64,000 nucleotides of DNA. It comes from Neoceratodus forsteri. Lineage: Eukaryota > Chordata > Ceratodontiformes > Ceratodontidae. The stretch covers positions 289,481,001 to 289,545,000 of the forward strand of contig CM028131.1 of assembly GCA_016271365.2 (NCBI GenBank), in the 5' to 3' direction. Numbering within the stretch: position 1 is the first letter of the stretch; each line of letters begins with the position of its first letter. Shown here piece after piece: positions 11,092 to 22,689 of the stretch. Made by a program: the position numbers and the translations under genes. The notes beneath the pieces are model-generated. The model was not told where the DNA came from, made no database searches, and was given only the letters and a program-made list of their open reading frames with translations.

Positions 11092-13175
11092 TTAGTGGAC
11101 CCTTTTCCTCGCGGGTCTCACTTTGGGCCGATTCAGTCTGCGAAATGGACAGCACTGCGATTGATGGGGATGATACATAGAGTCCACAGACTTTAGTGCC
11201 ATCCCCTTCTCCTGCAGGTCGGTGATTATGTCCTTGCCATCACCCCCAAACAGCACTGAACCTCGGAATGGTGCTTCCTGGATAGTGGACTGCACTTCTG
11301 TGACCAACCCCGACATTCTGAGCCAAACATGACGCCATAGACTTACAGCAAAAGCTGAGCTTCTACCAGCAGTGTCCACTGCATCGTAGGTCGCACGAAG
11401 AATGTGCCGACTGGCCGAACGTGCAGAGTGGACAAGGTCAGCCACTTCCTGCTTGACCCGAGAGTCCGGAAGGGAGTCCAATTTAGATTCCACCTCGCTA
11501 AGAATTGCCTTCTGGTAATCCCCCATGTGGCTGATGTAGTTCAGGGCCCTAATACCCAGAATGGAAGAAGCAAAAATCTTCTTGCCATACTGGTCCAGAA
11601 GGCGGATTCCTTGTCAGGTGGAGACGAAATAAGATGTTTGGGTTGAGCTGACCGCCATGAGCGTACCTAATCACAACCGAATCAAAGCTCAAGGGTGGGA
11701 GTCTAAAAAAGTCAACACCCTCGGGAGCCTGGTATAGCCTGTTCAACTTCCTGGGAAGCAGGCTTAAAGCCGACGGTTGTTTCCATATGGTGGTAATAAG
11801 GTCGGCATGAGGCTCAATCCAGGGTGGCACCAAAGTGGGAGCTGTCATGGGCAGATCCAGATGCTCAGCGAGTTTTTTTATGCTGGGGGTCTGGCTCCAA
11901 GGATCGTCACTTATGTACTTCCTGGATCCTCCGGAGGAGACTTCGGAGGAGTCCTTGGCCGGGGCTTGGACGGAGAGCGTGGCTCGTCGTCTTGCTCAGA
12001 ACAACCGTCGGAAGGATCTGAGGTGTCAGAGGAAGAAGATGAGGAAGAGGTACACTCCATCTCCCGACGAGGGGGAGGAACGGACCCCTTGGGAATCCCT
12101 CAGGGAAGAGAGTCCTGCCCCTCTCTGGACCCAGAAGGTTTAGCCCTGGTGTCCGGAGGTGGGAAGGGAGTGTGTCGTCATGGATGTACAGGAAATGGCA
12201 CCGTCGTCTGAAGACAACTCTCCACCTCTCAGGTGAGCTAAGCCTTGGCCTCAGCCCACCAAGAGGCCAGAGTCTCCAGCAAGTCCACCAGCGGCTGAGG
12301 GGGCAGTGGAGGAGGAGGAGGGGGATACGGGTATGGACTATACTCAAACGGCGCGTATCCATAACCAGACAGTGGGAAGCCCGGCGTTGGGTATTGAGGA
12401 GCTGGGTACTACGGCGTCTGATATGTCGGTGCTGGATACTGCGGTCCCAGGTATGGCGTCGTCGTACACGATGGGGCCGGCTACCCGGGAGCCGGAGGAG
12501 CTGCTGGAGCAGACGGCCCGGCCAGAGGACCCATGGGCGGTTCTGGAACAGAAGGCCCGGGGGGCGGAGGACCCAGCGTCGGGGCGACATCGGGGGTGGG
12601 ATGTTGTCCTGCGTCAGCAATACTGGCGTTGGAGCTGGTGGCCGAAGAGCCGGCATCTGGGGAACCGACGTCAGATCAGTCGGACCAGAAAGTGGATGGT
12701 CTGACAGAGGTGGAACAGAAACCTCAGCATCGCCTGGGGAAAGGGGGAGAAATCTGGGTCGGGCTGAGGGACTCTGGGTCCCCGGAGGGCAGCGGAAGGC
12801 CGCGGGAGCCGGAACCACGGATGTGGGGGTCCGCATCGGCTCATCCACAGCAGCTGACGCCGCATTTAACCGACATGTGGCTAGCAGCAGGATCTGGGCG
12901 GGCGCTCGAGGGGCCGCATCCAACTTAACGGACCCTTCACCGGAGGCATGCCACGGTGGAGAGGTGGCCTGGTCAGGCGGAATGGGGGTCACGTGCCACC
13001 CCGAAGGGTCGGACGACTTACCGACCTTATCCGTGCGGGCGGAGGAGCCGACGCCCAGCTTATCGAGCCGCTCACACCAGTAAGCCACGGAAACCACGGG
13101 CTTACTGGGAGCAGAGGCTTCCGCAGCCCGGAGGTGCCAGAAGGACCCGGTGCCAGACGGTGGGCCACTTTATAA
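11092..13175 (-). pseudogene. gag of E0, broken
   Basis: Open pieces at 11092-11526 and 11549-11848 align in order with the gag of B1. One holds PTLVPPWIEPHADLITTIWK and LNRLYQAPEGVDFF, matching B1 VPPLVDTFMDVTKAAW and DRLYKAPREDQYL. The next holds SEVESKLDSLPDSRVKQEVA. The stretch 11907-13175 is Pro/Ser/Arg-rich and codes in changing frames, so I give no clean start. A long plus-strand frame at 12172-13083 is a shadow of this biased composition. Confidence 0.6.
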
Positions 13176-13228
13176 GCCTCTAAGGCGCCATCGCGGAAGC
13201 AGACTTCGGGGACGGGACGCTACCTGTT

Positions 13229-13570
13229 TCATGCAACTCCCGAGGAAGACGTGGTGGGAGAGGAGCCCTTATCCCGGTGCCTTTCTTTATCCTTTTTCTT
13301 GCGATGGCCTTCAGAGGAAGTCAACGCCTGCCAAAGCGTTTTCAGTTCTTTCTCCATGGAGCTCATTTTCTTTCTCAAAATGTGGGCTTCCAGGGACTGC
13401 TGCCGCCTTCTCCGGGTGGCCGCGTTGAAGCTGAGGCAGTGCTGGCACTTCTCCACCGGATGGTCAGGGCCTAGGCAAAAAAGGCACAGGGAATGGGCGT
13501 CCTTGTGCGGGAGCTGGCCGCCGCACAAGTCGCACTTGTTTTTGTGCTTGGAGGGTGTAGGGGATGACAT
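13229..13570 (-). pseudogene. gag N-terminal zinc-binding head of E0
   Basis: This 113-residue open frame starts at a Met at 13570 and holds CDLCGGQLPHKDAHSLCLFC, then GPDHPVEKCQHC. The C-x2-C, H, C-x2-C, H, C-x2-C order is the same as in B1 and D. A basic, Ser-rich tail follows. The head is the best preserved part of E0. RNA binding is a guess from the motif. Confidence 0.7.
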
Positions 13571-13689
13571 ACACCGACGGATACTTGACGAAGGCTAAGA
13601 AAAAAATTGAAAATACTGTCATAATACCGAAGGAGCATGACGAGCAGGGAACTTTTCCACGAGGCGCTGGCATAAGCTAACGGGGGTAA

Positions 13690-13870
13690 AATACTGGAAG
13701 GCGCGCGTGAGGGACCGCCCCTTTATACAGACGTCTCCTGATGCAGGTCACCTGACGTGGGGGCAGTCCCTCGCCAGAGAAATCTAGCTAGAAATTTTTC
13801 CGTGGGGTCCTGCCACCTGCCGACATCAGTCCTATACGTAATTACCTACTGCAAGAGCACTAAATAAGAT
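13690..13870 (-). repeat. Right ITR of E0
   Basis: It includes gaaatttttccgtggggtcc and cagtcctatacgtaattacc, shared with 37300-37403 and, more distantly, with 30380-30491. The element end is aataagat at 13870. Confidence 0.75.
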
Positions 13871-14248
13871 AGTAGTGTTCCCGTTCCCACTTGCTGTCTG
13901 CTCTACCATTAATCTGTTGCCTGGGGTATGACAGGGGTTATTATATACCAGTCACCATAGAAAGCAACATAGAGCTTACACTGCTGCTTCAAAATGCATA
14001 TTTCTCTGACTACTGCATCTGCATTCTACAAAGTAAATTAAATAATTGCTTCTTTCAGAAAAAAAGATACAACTGCTCTGTAACTTACAGATGTTTCCTT
14101 TGCATCTAGCAACTCAATATAACACTTAAGCAACAATGTACTGCTCATATGGTACCCACTGAAAATGAGCCTCAGCTCAACTGGGGTCTGATCATGTTCA
14201 TTTCATTGACAAGGATTATGAATAAAAATGTTACTACTACTGTACACC
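13871..14248. other. Unassigned AT-rich DNA
   Basis: No gene, terminal repeat or tandem repeat is visible here. Short open frames are A/T-rich and have no recognisable domain. Confidence 0.6.
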
Positions 14249-14650
14249 GAGCTGTTAGCTCAGTGGATGCGTAAAAAACAGTGGACAACACCGGCTCCAT
14301 GGCGCAGAGTGGCAAGGCACTTGCTCAGCATGCTGGCAACCTAGGTTCACGCCCCGTGCCCGGGCTGACAGAAGCAGAGACCTGTGGGAAGAGTTAACAG
14401 CATCCGCGTGGATGCTCTTCTCCTTGGAAGGGAGGTTAGGCCTGCACTACTCATCAAGTGGCTCCTGGTGGTTGGCTGGTGGAGGTGCACTTGGGGACGC
14501 TGGAGCATGCAGCCATCAGGTGGGAGGGAGGACACAAGAAATGGCCCATCCTGGGGTGCCAGATGACGGCCCCCCCCCCCCGATGTAGTCCCCTACGCCA
14601 CGATCCACCCAGCATACCGTCCTTGTCACCCCCCCCAAAAAAAAAAAAAT
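14249..14650 (+). mobile_element. tRNA-derived SINE-like element
   Basis: A tRNA-like head, ggctccatggcgcagagtgg with an A-box-like part, is followed about 45 bp on by aggttcacgcccc, a B-box-like part. A body of about 280 bp leads to a C-run and an A-run at 14636-14649. A second tRNA-like scrap, gttagctcagtggatgcg, precedes it at 14255. This fits a tRNA-derived SINE. No target duplication was confirmed. Confidence 0.5.
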
Positions 14651-15212
14651 GACCCAGGTGCTTCTCCACTGGTGTCAGCAGGGATAAGCTGGAACATTGA
14701 GGGGTGTTGACAAAGCTTGGGCTTCAGGGTAGAGGACAGATGGCTGGGGAGCCCAAAAGAGTGGAGCAAAAAAAAAATAAAGGCAGATAACAGGAATCCA
14801 TGTTGGGGGAGGGTCTAAAAAGAATGTACTCTATGCAGATGACGTGTTATTTTATACGGTGTAAGAGAGAATGAAACCTTACAGATAAATGATTTCTGTG
14901 GCTTGAATACTTAAAATGATAAATCATTTAGCATCATTCTAGGTGGGTCATCACCATTTATCATCACTTTAGGTTGGTGACAAAGGAGCTCTTTATGGGA
15001 GACCAGCATGAACAATGCCTGCCCCCTCACTCATGATGATATTGGCATATCCCGTATACTCATGAACTCAAGAGTATCAGTAAAGAAAGTGTGGACTGGG
15101 CTCAGCATATTTGGCATGCATGCTGGGTACGTGTTAAACAAGGTTCCAGTATTTAATAATCATCCCCCACAGCAACTGCAGAATCTTATTCCGTTTACAT
15201 TCAATCTTCAAT

Positions 15213-15475
15213 GCTGGTCCAGTGGCGCTGGATGCCACACCTCACGCCATGCCGGCGACCCGGGTTCAGGAAGGAGCCTGGGCCGCCGGGGTTTGGTAGG
15301 GGCGAGACAGGATTGAGCATGTGGAGGACTTCTCTCCTCTCAGGGAAGGAGGGAGGGACTGCCATCCTGCCCGCCCTCTAGTGGCAGCTGGAGGAAGATA
15401 CAGGTCGGGAGGCATGCAGCTGGCACATGAAGTCCGGGGTGGGGGGAGGTGTCGGGGGGGAAAAAAAGGAAAATG
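15213..15475 (+). mobile_element. tRNA-derived SINE-like element
   Basis: The head ggtccagtggcgctggatgc plus gacccgggttcaggaagg looks like A and B boxes of a tRNA. A G-run then A-run at 15452-15470 ends it. The body shares the pattern ggcatgcagc with the element at 14249, so the two may be one family. No Met-initiated product is expected. Confidence 0.4.
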
Positions 15476-16257
15476 GTGCTGGCAGGCTCCATGATGGCCT
15501 TGGCTGCGCCCACCCCAAACATCAGAATCTGGACACTGGCTATGTGGGGGAGCAAGTCGATTCTCCCTGTCCCTGGCCAAGCAGGTGGTGGTAACCCATG
15601 GGGATTCTCCAGGAGATCGGTGGGATGTGGAGCTGGAGAACTCAGCTCCCCAAGGGAGGAGCCATAGCTGCCTGCCTGCTCCTCCTATAAAGATAGGATT
15701 AAAACAAAAACTGGATCTTCAGCAAATAAAATCAGGCAAAGGCTCCATTGAGTGATGCTCATTTACAAGGAGGTTCGGGTTAGGACAGTAAAAAAAAAAA
15801 AAAAAATCATACAATTGGAATGTTACATATATAGAATACATTATAGACAGTGACAAGGAACATATACTGTACACTGACAAGTAAGCAGAGTAAATTAAAC
15901 TGGTAATAATCTGAAACTGCGAAAAGCATAGCATGACAGCAACTTAGGACATACATTAAGTTGGGAAATATGTCATGGTAGGTATATACACAATATAATT
16001 GTGTACTTGTACAAGATTCAAGGGTTACCTGCACTTTCATCGACATGATGGGTGTCCAGGAGAGTTCTGAAGCATTGGTACTAATTAAGGTGCCTACCTT
16101 ACATATGGGAGTCCAGATAACCACGGACAACTCAAAACTGTTTAAAGCAAAGCAAATTTTGAGCACTTGAAGGTTAGGGAGGACTTTGCCAGATGGTCAT
16201 AGGTGAAATCTGCCTATGTACTCCAGAACAGTCCTTGAGCAGAGAGTTTATCCTGCA
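15476..16257. other. Unassigned DNA with A-run
   Basis: A run of about 17 A residues lies at 15790-15806. The rest is AT-rich with no supported gene. Minus-strand open frames here have no recognisable domain. Confidence 0.5.
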
Positions 16258-16987
16258 CAATTAGAGCACTGAACACTTGCTGTGGAGGCTGGTCTTAACC
16301 CTTCCGACTGCCGATTTCACTACTATTCCTAACAGAGCTTCTCTGTCACCTGCAAATTACCATGCCTGCCAGACAACTCAAGCCACAAGGAGGCTGCCAT
16401 CTTGCAGAGGGTCACTTGAGCCAGAAGCTACTTGGCACCCTCGTCCAGTCGCTAGCCACAGTAATTTCCAGCAATCAGCAGGGGGCTCCTTCAACACAGA
16501 ATGTTTTTCTTGTCCAATTAGAGCACCAAGCGCTGGCTCAGGAGGCAGGTCTTAACATATCTAGGCTGCCTTCTTCATATTATTCTCCACTCTTCCTAGG
16601 GGTCCCCGAGTGAGTGGACCAGCAGAAGTGGGAGTCCTCAAGGGAAGTCACCAGAATGAGATGCCAGGACGCCAGGGGACTCTGCCCAACTTCCAACCTG
16701 CAATGCTGTATATAGGTATTAACCTGTATTGTGCTGCTTCCAACGCCAGGTAGGGAACTGCAACTAACCTGCATTATAACCCGCACTGTGCTGTTACTGC
16801 TTCAAGGTAGGGTACTGCAACACCTACTGTTTACTACTACTAACTGGGACCTATCTGTTCACTCTTTCCTGCCCAGCAGGAGCTACTCTGCATTACACTG
16901 TTGCTTCTACCATTATCAAGAACTGTAATCTAGGAAGTCTTTATTGGTAGTAGCCAGAGTCTACCTGTCCACCATATACTACTAGAA
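16258..16987 (+). repeat. Internally repeated region, possible LINE 5' region
   Basis: A direct repeat of about 85 bp is seen at 16258-16345 and 16515-16600 (aattagagcac and ggtcttaac shared). Shorter repeats (acctgcattataacc-like) run to about 16860. The region continues after A2 at 22651, because the A2 insertion splits it at a GAA. Assignment to the LINE 5' region is inference from adjacency. Confidence 0.4.
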
Positions 16988-17180
16988 GAAAAAATTACTC
17001 ACCTTAGTAATGTTGTTTCTTCTAATGGAGTCATGCTGTATTCTGACAGTAGCAGTGAGTCCCAACCTTCGAACTGCCCCGGAGATGAAAGAGTTAACTT
17101 TCCATGCCAGGCATGGAACGCTGAGCTCAAGCTCGGTTGAGACTCTGTCTGTAGCTGTTTGAACTCAAACCGTCAGATCT
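16988..17180 (+). repeat. Left ITR of A2
   Basis: It is the reverse complement of 22490-22650 except for the outer 45 bp. It carries the variant tctgacagtagcagtgagtc. The tip is gaaaaaattactcacc. Confidence 0.85.
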
Positions 17181-17428
17181 TTACAAGCTAAATTCACTGA
17201 GGTCCTATGTGGAAGCTGTAAACCTACACTAGCCAACTGGCTACTAACATAACAACAAATTTTTGGTCTCAAAACAAAGACTCAAGTCAGGAGACCCAAA
17301 AATGAAATAACACAACACCCACTCACCCAAAGAAAGGGTGATAAAAAGGTGGGGCACCTCCTGAGTGCCAACACTGCCACTGCCCACCCACATCCCAAAA
17401 AACAAAGGTTCTGAGAGGGAAGGGGAGG

Positions 17429-17530
17429 TCAGAATACAGCAAGACTCCATTAGAAGAAACAACATTACTAAGGTGAGTAATTTTTTCTTCAAACAACATG
17501 AAGTCTTGCTGTATTCTGACAGTAGCAGAC
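17429..17530. repeat. ICR of A2
   Basis: The reverse complement of the left tip is joined to the reverse complement of the right tip at aaggtgagtaattttttctt. It carries the same tctgacagtagcag variant as its ITRs. Confidence 0.85.
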
Positions 17531-17565
17531 TACCAAGCAGTACCTCCATGGAGGAGGGACAGAAC

Positions 17566-18840
17566 CTACTTAGGAAATAGGCTCTGAAGCACAGCTGTGC
17601 CAAACCGAGCATCACTCCTAGCCTGGATGTCCAGGGAGTAATGCTTGGTGAAAGTGTGAACTGTTTTCCAGGTAGCTGCTTGACAGATTTCTAGAATAGG
17701 GGTATCCCTGGCAGCAGCCAGGGAAGCAGCTGTACCTCTGGTAGAGTGAGCCCTCAGGCCTGAGGGTGGAACCTTACCTAATTTTTCACAGCAAAATTGT
17801 ATGCAAGACACAATCCACCTGGCAATGGATCTTTTAGTGGCAGGTTTTCCTTTGCCTACCTCACCATAAGTGAGGAACAGTTGGAGGGAGTCAAACCTAT
17901 GACCCTTGGTGCGTTCTATATAGTAGCTAAGGGCTCTTTTCACATCTAGGCTGTGCAGCCTCCTCTCACCAGAGGAGGAATGGTCAGTGAAGTACACAGG
18001 AAGAGACAGATTGTTAAGGTGAAGTCTGAAACCACCTTAGGCAAAAACTTCCCGTTAGTCCTTAGGACCACCTTATCCCTGTGGAAGGAAATAAAGTCAG
18101 GCTCCACTGACAGGGCTTGCAGCTCACTTATGCGCCTGGCAGAAGTAACGGCCACCAGAAACAGTTTTCCAAGTCAAGTACTTAAGCTCTGCTAAGGACA
18201 AAGGCTCAAAGGGGGGTTGCATAAGCTGTGCAATGCAAATGTTAAGATCCCAAGCAGGGGCAGGATCCCTGAATGGAGGATTGGTATGAAGCAATCCCTT
18301 GAAAAACTTGGAGAAAACAGGGTGAGCTGAAAGAGAAGAGTGCTTACCTGCTGAAATGAAAGCAGAAACCGCTGCCAGGTGCACCCTTAGTGTAGCTGGT
18401 CTGAGACCCAAGCTATTGAGATGAACCAAGTAGTCAAGGACTGCGGGGAGATCAGCAGACACTGGGGAAATATGCTTCCCAGAGCACCATATGGAAAATC
18501 TTTTCCACTTGGAGTTACAAGTGGTTCTAGTGGAAGGCTTCCTAGAAGCCTTCAGAATATCCATAACACCTTGGGAGAGGTGTAAATCAGCAAACTCTAT
18601 CTCTTCAAGAGCCAAGCCTTGAGGTTGAGAGATTTGAGATTCGGGTACCAAACCCTCCCCTGAGCACAAGTTAACAGGTTGTAATTCCTGGGAAGAGCCA
18701 GGGGAAGATGGACTGATAAGGACAATAGGAGAGGATACCAGGGCTGTCTGACCCAGTCTGGAGCAATTAGGATCACTTTGCAGGGTTGAGACCTGATTTT
18801 GACTAGCACTTTGAACAGGAGAGGGAAGAGGGGGAAGCAC
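17566..18840 (-). pseudogene. Tyrosine recombinase of A2, frameshifted
   Basis: Three overlapping open pieces (17566-17997, 17946-18155, 18124-18840) cover the whole recombinase. Catalytic features visible are the first arginine in VTSARRISELQALS, H-x-x-R in RAHSTRGTAASLAAARD, and the tyrosine in FTKHYSLDIQARSDARFG. The N-terminal DNA-binding half is in the 238-residue piece (STRTTCNSKWKRFSI). Two frameshifts, near 17950 and 18130, are the obvious breaks. The ICR lies 35 bp beyond the sense 3' end. Confidence 0.85.
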
Positions 18841-19468
18841 ACAGGAACTTCCCTTCCCAATTCAGAACTAAGGCATCCAGGGGGACTGAGCCCAACACTG
18901 GGGGCCTGCAGCAAAAAAGGGGAAGTTGGTGATTGTCTGGGGCTGCAAAAAGATCTATCTGTGGGGTGCCCCATCTGGAGAATATCACCTCCAAGATCAA
19001 GGGATCCAGTGACCATTCATGATGGCCCCGAGATATCCTGCTGAGAGCATCTGCCAGGACATTGTCCTTGCCTGGGAGGTGTACTGCTGAGAGGGAGGTG
19101 TTCAGAGAATAAGCCAGGGACCACAACTTCATCGCTTCTGTACACAAGGCCGTAGACCGAGTGCCTCCTTGTTTGTTGATGTACCACATTGTGGTGGTAT
19201 TGTCTGTTCTGATCTGAATAATTTTGTTCTGAACAGACTTGGAAAAAACTTGAAGTGTTAGAAAAACTGCTCTGAGCTCCAACAGATTGATGTGGAGCAG
19301 AGATTCCTGAGGGGACCACAACCCTTGGGTGGTCAGGTCGCCCAAGTGAGCCCCCAACCCCAAGAGGGAGGCATCTGTAGTAAGGATTAGAGAGTGAGAC
19401 TGAGTGACAAAGGGAACTCCTTGTCTCAGATTGTTCAGATCCCGCCACCAGTGCAAGGCCTGGATCAA
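18803..19468 (-). pseudogene. RNase H and DLFAA/PPF block of A2
   Basis: A 221-residue open frame. RNase H features are DASLLGLGAHLG, NLLELRAVFLTLQVF, RTDNTTTMWYINKQGGTRS and VHLPGKDNVLADALSR. The trailing part reads RWGTPQIDLFAAPDNHQLPL. It follows RT by a frameshift near 19470. RH removes the RNA strand during cDNA synthesis in related elements. Its counterpart in A1 is 2156-2653. Confidence 0.8.
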
Positions 19469-19471
19469 GGT

Positions 19472-20420
19472 TCAAGTCACTGGGATCAGTCTGGTCAGAG
19501 GGTCCCTTTTCTGAGACCAGAAGGCCCTCAAATGGAACTGAATGTCCCTCATCTGAAATCTTGCTCCCTGCACCACTGCTGTAGAAGCAGCCATGTGCCC
19601 CAGGTGCTGCAGAAAATGCCTTGCTGGTCGAGACACCTGTAGGGTGAAAAAGGAGGCCAGAGTGATAAGGGTCCTTGCCCTGTCCAGGGGAAGGAAGGCT
19701 CTGGCCCTTTCTGTATCTAGCTCTGTACCTGTGAAGGTGAGGAGCTGAACAGGCTCTATAACTGACTTTGACAGATTCAGAAGGAAACCTAGAGAAGTGA
19801 GCAGTTGCTGAGTTACCTGTAAGTGTAACCTGACCTGGTCTGGGGACTGGCCTACTATGAGCCAGTCGTCTAGGTATGGGAAGATGGCAGTCCTTTGCCT
19901 TCTCAGAGAAGCAACTACTACTGCCAGACATTTTGTGAACACCCTTGGAGCAGAGGTTAGTCCGAAGGGCATTGCTCTGAACTGGTAATGGCCTGAGGGC
20001 AGCTCGAACCTGAGGTACTTTCGATGGGGGCTTCTGATAAGAATATGGAAGTAGGCAACCTTGAGGTCCAGGGACACTAGCCAGTCCCCTGGCCTTAGAG
20101 AGGGTAGAATTATTCCCAGAGTCACCATTTTGAATTTTGGCTTTAAAAGGTGCTTGTTTAAATATCTGAGATCCAGGATGGGCCGCCAGACTCTTGTCTT
20201 TTTTGGGGTAAGGAAGTACCTGGAGTACAATCCTTTGCCCTGGTGTAGGGGTGGAACCCGTTCCACAGCTCTGAGAGCCAGAAGGGAAGAGACCTCTGTC
20301 TCTAAGGCAAGTGCCTCTGAGATTTGCAGGTGGAAAAGATCTGGCTCTCAGCTTTGGAAATTCTTTGAAGCAGAGAGCCAGTCCCTGGCTTACTACTTCC
20401 AGGACCCACTTGTCTGATGT
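19472..20420 (-). pseudogene. Reverse transcriptase of A2
   Basis: A 264-residue open frame (19472-20266) carries the fingers region (WRPILDLRYLNKHL), motif A (SLDLKVAYFHI, with D to V at the second position), motif B region (RAMPFGLTSAPRVFTK) and motif C (YLDDWLIVG). It is the most complete group A RT. An alternative frame runs through 19017-20696 and is only partly coding. The 5' part is split from gag by a frame change near 20270. Confidence 0.85.
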
Positions 20421-20496
20421 TAGAGACTTCCAGTCCTGGACAAAGTAAGCCAGCCTGCCCCCTACAGGTGGTGGAGAATCGGCCCTTGCAAACCCA

Positions 20497-22111
20497 TCAG
20501 GGTGCCTGCTTGGCAGGGGGTTTTGGCTGAGGGGTAGAAGCAGGTCTGCTTGTACCCCTTCTGCCTCTCCCTCTAAAGAACCCCCTCTGAGCATAGGCAG
20601 AAGAGGAGGCCTGGGCTTGGTAAAAAGGCCTGTGAAAAGGCCTGCCCCTGGGATGCTGCCTTTGAGGAGTGGCCTGTCTTTCCTTGGCCTGGGCACTCCT
20701 ATAGGTGGTCCTATACTCGTCCATTTTCTTCATGTAATTCTCTGTTTGCTCCCCAAACAGAGAATTACCCACTACAGGAAAATCCATGGCCTTAGTCTGG
20801 GTATCCTGTGACAGGCTAGTACAGCTGAGCCAAGCCATTCTGCGAAGTGCCACAGATGTAGCCGAGACTCTTGATGACACATCATTTGAGTCCACTGCAG
20901 CATGGAATTGCACCTTGGATGCCTCAATACTATCGGCAGCCACCTGCTCCAGCTCCTTGGCAAGCTGGCCAGGGACCTGTTTTGCTAAAGCCATGAGTGT
21001 CCCATCTAGATTTCTGATACCTAGCAGTATAAGCCATATAATTGGCCTGTCTGAGTCCCAAGGATGCTGCCATGTATTGTTTCTTTGCCATGGCATCAAT
21101 CCTCCTGGAGTCCTTGTCTGGGGGATGTGAAGCCAAGAGAATATTTGCCTTGTCACAGGCTGCAGCCTGCACTACCCCAACATGGTTGCATTGTTGTGTA
21201 AGGAACTCCGTATCTGAGCCTGACAATGTATACCTCTTGTCCATTCTTTTATCCACAGGAGATATGGTGTTAGGAGTCTTTAAAATCTTAAATGTCTGTT
21301 TCCCAAAAGATTTGTGTAAGGGAACAGACAGCCTCCTAGACTCTGGGATATCCATCATTTCCACATAGTCAGGCTCCTCCTGGTCATCCACAGCTTCTTC
21401 CATAGGAAGCGGGAGGGTTTCAGCCACTTTTTTTATAAAACATGAAATGAGAGGGGGACTCAGAAAGCCTAGGAGGAGACACTCCTGAAGGTCTGTCTGG
21501 GGAGATGTCCGGGTCAATGGGCACATCCAGACTTTCAAAGCCACATTCTCTTCCTCCTCCTCCAGTTCATAAAATTCCTCTAAATCATACTCTTGAACCG
21601 GTGGAACCGGCCGAACCAAGCGCCTCCCTGATGGTGCTGGTTCCGAGTCGGAATTTCGAGAAAGAGACTACCTGATATGTATCGTTTTGGCTATTTCTTC
21701 AGCGGTTGGAAAGAAAGTTTTGGCTCCACACCAGCTGATTTTTCCTTTCTTGTTCTCTTAGCTGGAACCGACTCCTCAGAATTGGATCTCTTTTTGCCCG
21801 AATAAGTCTCGCCCTGGTCAGAGGGCTCTCCTTCTGGTTCGGTTTGAACCGAACCAGGCTGGCCATCCGGTTCAGCGGACTTTTTGGCCTCCCTTTCCTT
21901 GAGCCTACCAACCTCATTTTTCTAGGGTAGATGCAGGAAAATTTTTACAAATCTGGCAGTCTGCATGGAGGTGGTCAAACCCCAGACAATAAACACAGGT
22001 GGTGTGGGGATCAGCCTTGGCAAAGACTTCCCCACACACACTGCAGTGTTGAAACCCAGTGGGCCTGGTTTTTCTTTTGGGTTTCTCAGACATTGTGCCA
22101 GTCCTAACCAA
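20497..22111 (-). pseudogene. gag of A2, broken
   Basis: Pieces 20497-21156, 20930-21619, 21699-21917 and 21914-22111. The N-terminal piece has a Cys/His head: CSVCGEVFAKADPHTTCVYC, then FDHLHADCQIC. The core has HPPDKDSRRIDAMAKKQYMA and SLGLRQANYMAYTARYQ, a stretch shared with the gag of B1, C and D. A glycine/arginine-rich tail ends it (RGFFRGRGRRGT). No enzyme motif is present. Gag identity rests on position and cross-copy similarity. Confidence 0.7.
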
Positions 22112-22489
22112 ACTTACCCTTTTAATGGCAATCCGCCAGGCAAGACCCTCTTATCGGTTCCTGACCATGTCACGGGCCGTGGAAAAAAACGTAATAAAAT
22201 CCGTTTTTTTTAGAACCGATAAGAACCGGCAACCACACTCTAAAATATAAAGATTTTTTAGCAACTTGATTGGTTCAAACCGAACCGATGAACCGTTTAC
22301 AAGTTCCACACAGAATAGAAACAATATAAACCTATCTAGTACTCACGAATACCACAGACAGAAACTGAACCGACAGGTTGCTGTTTAAATTCGGTCGAAA
22401 ACCGAGAAAAACGGTACTTTAACCGACAAACTGAACTGAGCAGAAGGAGAAATCTCCAGAGCGACTGTTCAGTGAGGCGGAGTAAAGAA

Positions 22490-22650
22490 TCTGACGGTTT
22501 GAGTTCAAACAGCAACAGACAGAGTCTCAACCGAGCTCGAGCTCAGCGTTCCATGCCTGGCATGGAAAGTTAACTCTCATCTCCGGGGCAGTTCGAAGGT
22601 TGGGACTCACTGCTACTGTCAGAATACAGCAAGACTTCATGTTGTTTGAA
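22490..22650 (-). repeat. Right ITR of A2
   Basis: Reverse complement of the left ITR, ending gttgtttgaa. It is followed by gtgtctatt, which continues the interrupted host sequence. Confidence 0.85.
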
Positions 22651-22689
22651 GTGTCTATTACTAGTTCTACTTCTACCTGCTGTGCTTAT

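Larger units (their letters stand above)
10554..13870 (-). mobile_element. E0: 5' part of a group B/E DIRS element
   Basis: This is the sense 5' half of a DIRS element: right ITR (13690-13870), gag and the start of RT. It is cut at 10553/10554, where C0 is inserted in the RT. The remaining 3' half would lie left of the window. The outer tip aataagat matches the tips of B1 (gaagtaagat) and E'. Flanking DNA from 13871 has no similarity to the element. Confidence 0.8.
16988..22650 (-). mobile_element. A2: near full-length DIRS element, group A
   Basis: The element is 5663 bp with both ITRs (16988-17180, 22490-22650) and an ICR (17429-17530). The insertion is at GAA (16985-16987); removing the element joins ctactagaa to gtgtctatt with no duplication. 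Sense order is gag, RT, RH, YR. Longer open stretches remain than in A1. It differs from A1 by a diagnostic block next to tctgac that is identical in its own ITRs and ICR. Confidence 0.9.

Noticed and set aside
12172..13083. 303-residue plus-strand open frame, W/R/G-rich
   Set aside because: It is antisense to the gag of E0, has no domain, and its composition follows the Pro/Ser/Arg-rich gag on the other strand.
14249..14330. Functional tRNA gene
   Set aside because: Only A- and B-box-like parts are visible; no cloverleaf can be drawn and a SINE body with A-run follows.
19017..20696. 559-residue minus-strand open frame
   Set aside because: Only parts match the RT/YR reading of A2; RT motifs are in a different frame (19472-20266). 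The long frame is mostly a shadow.
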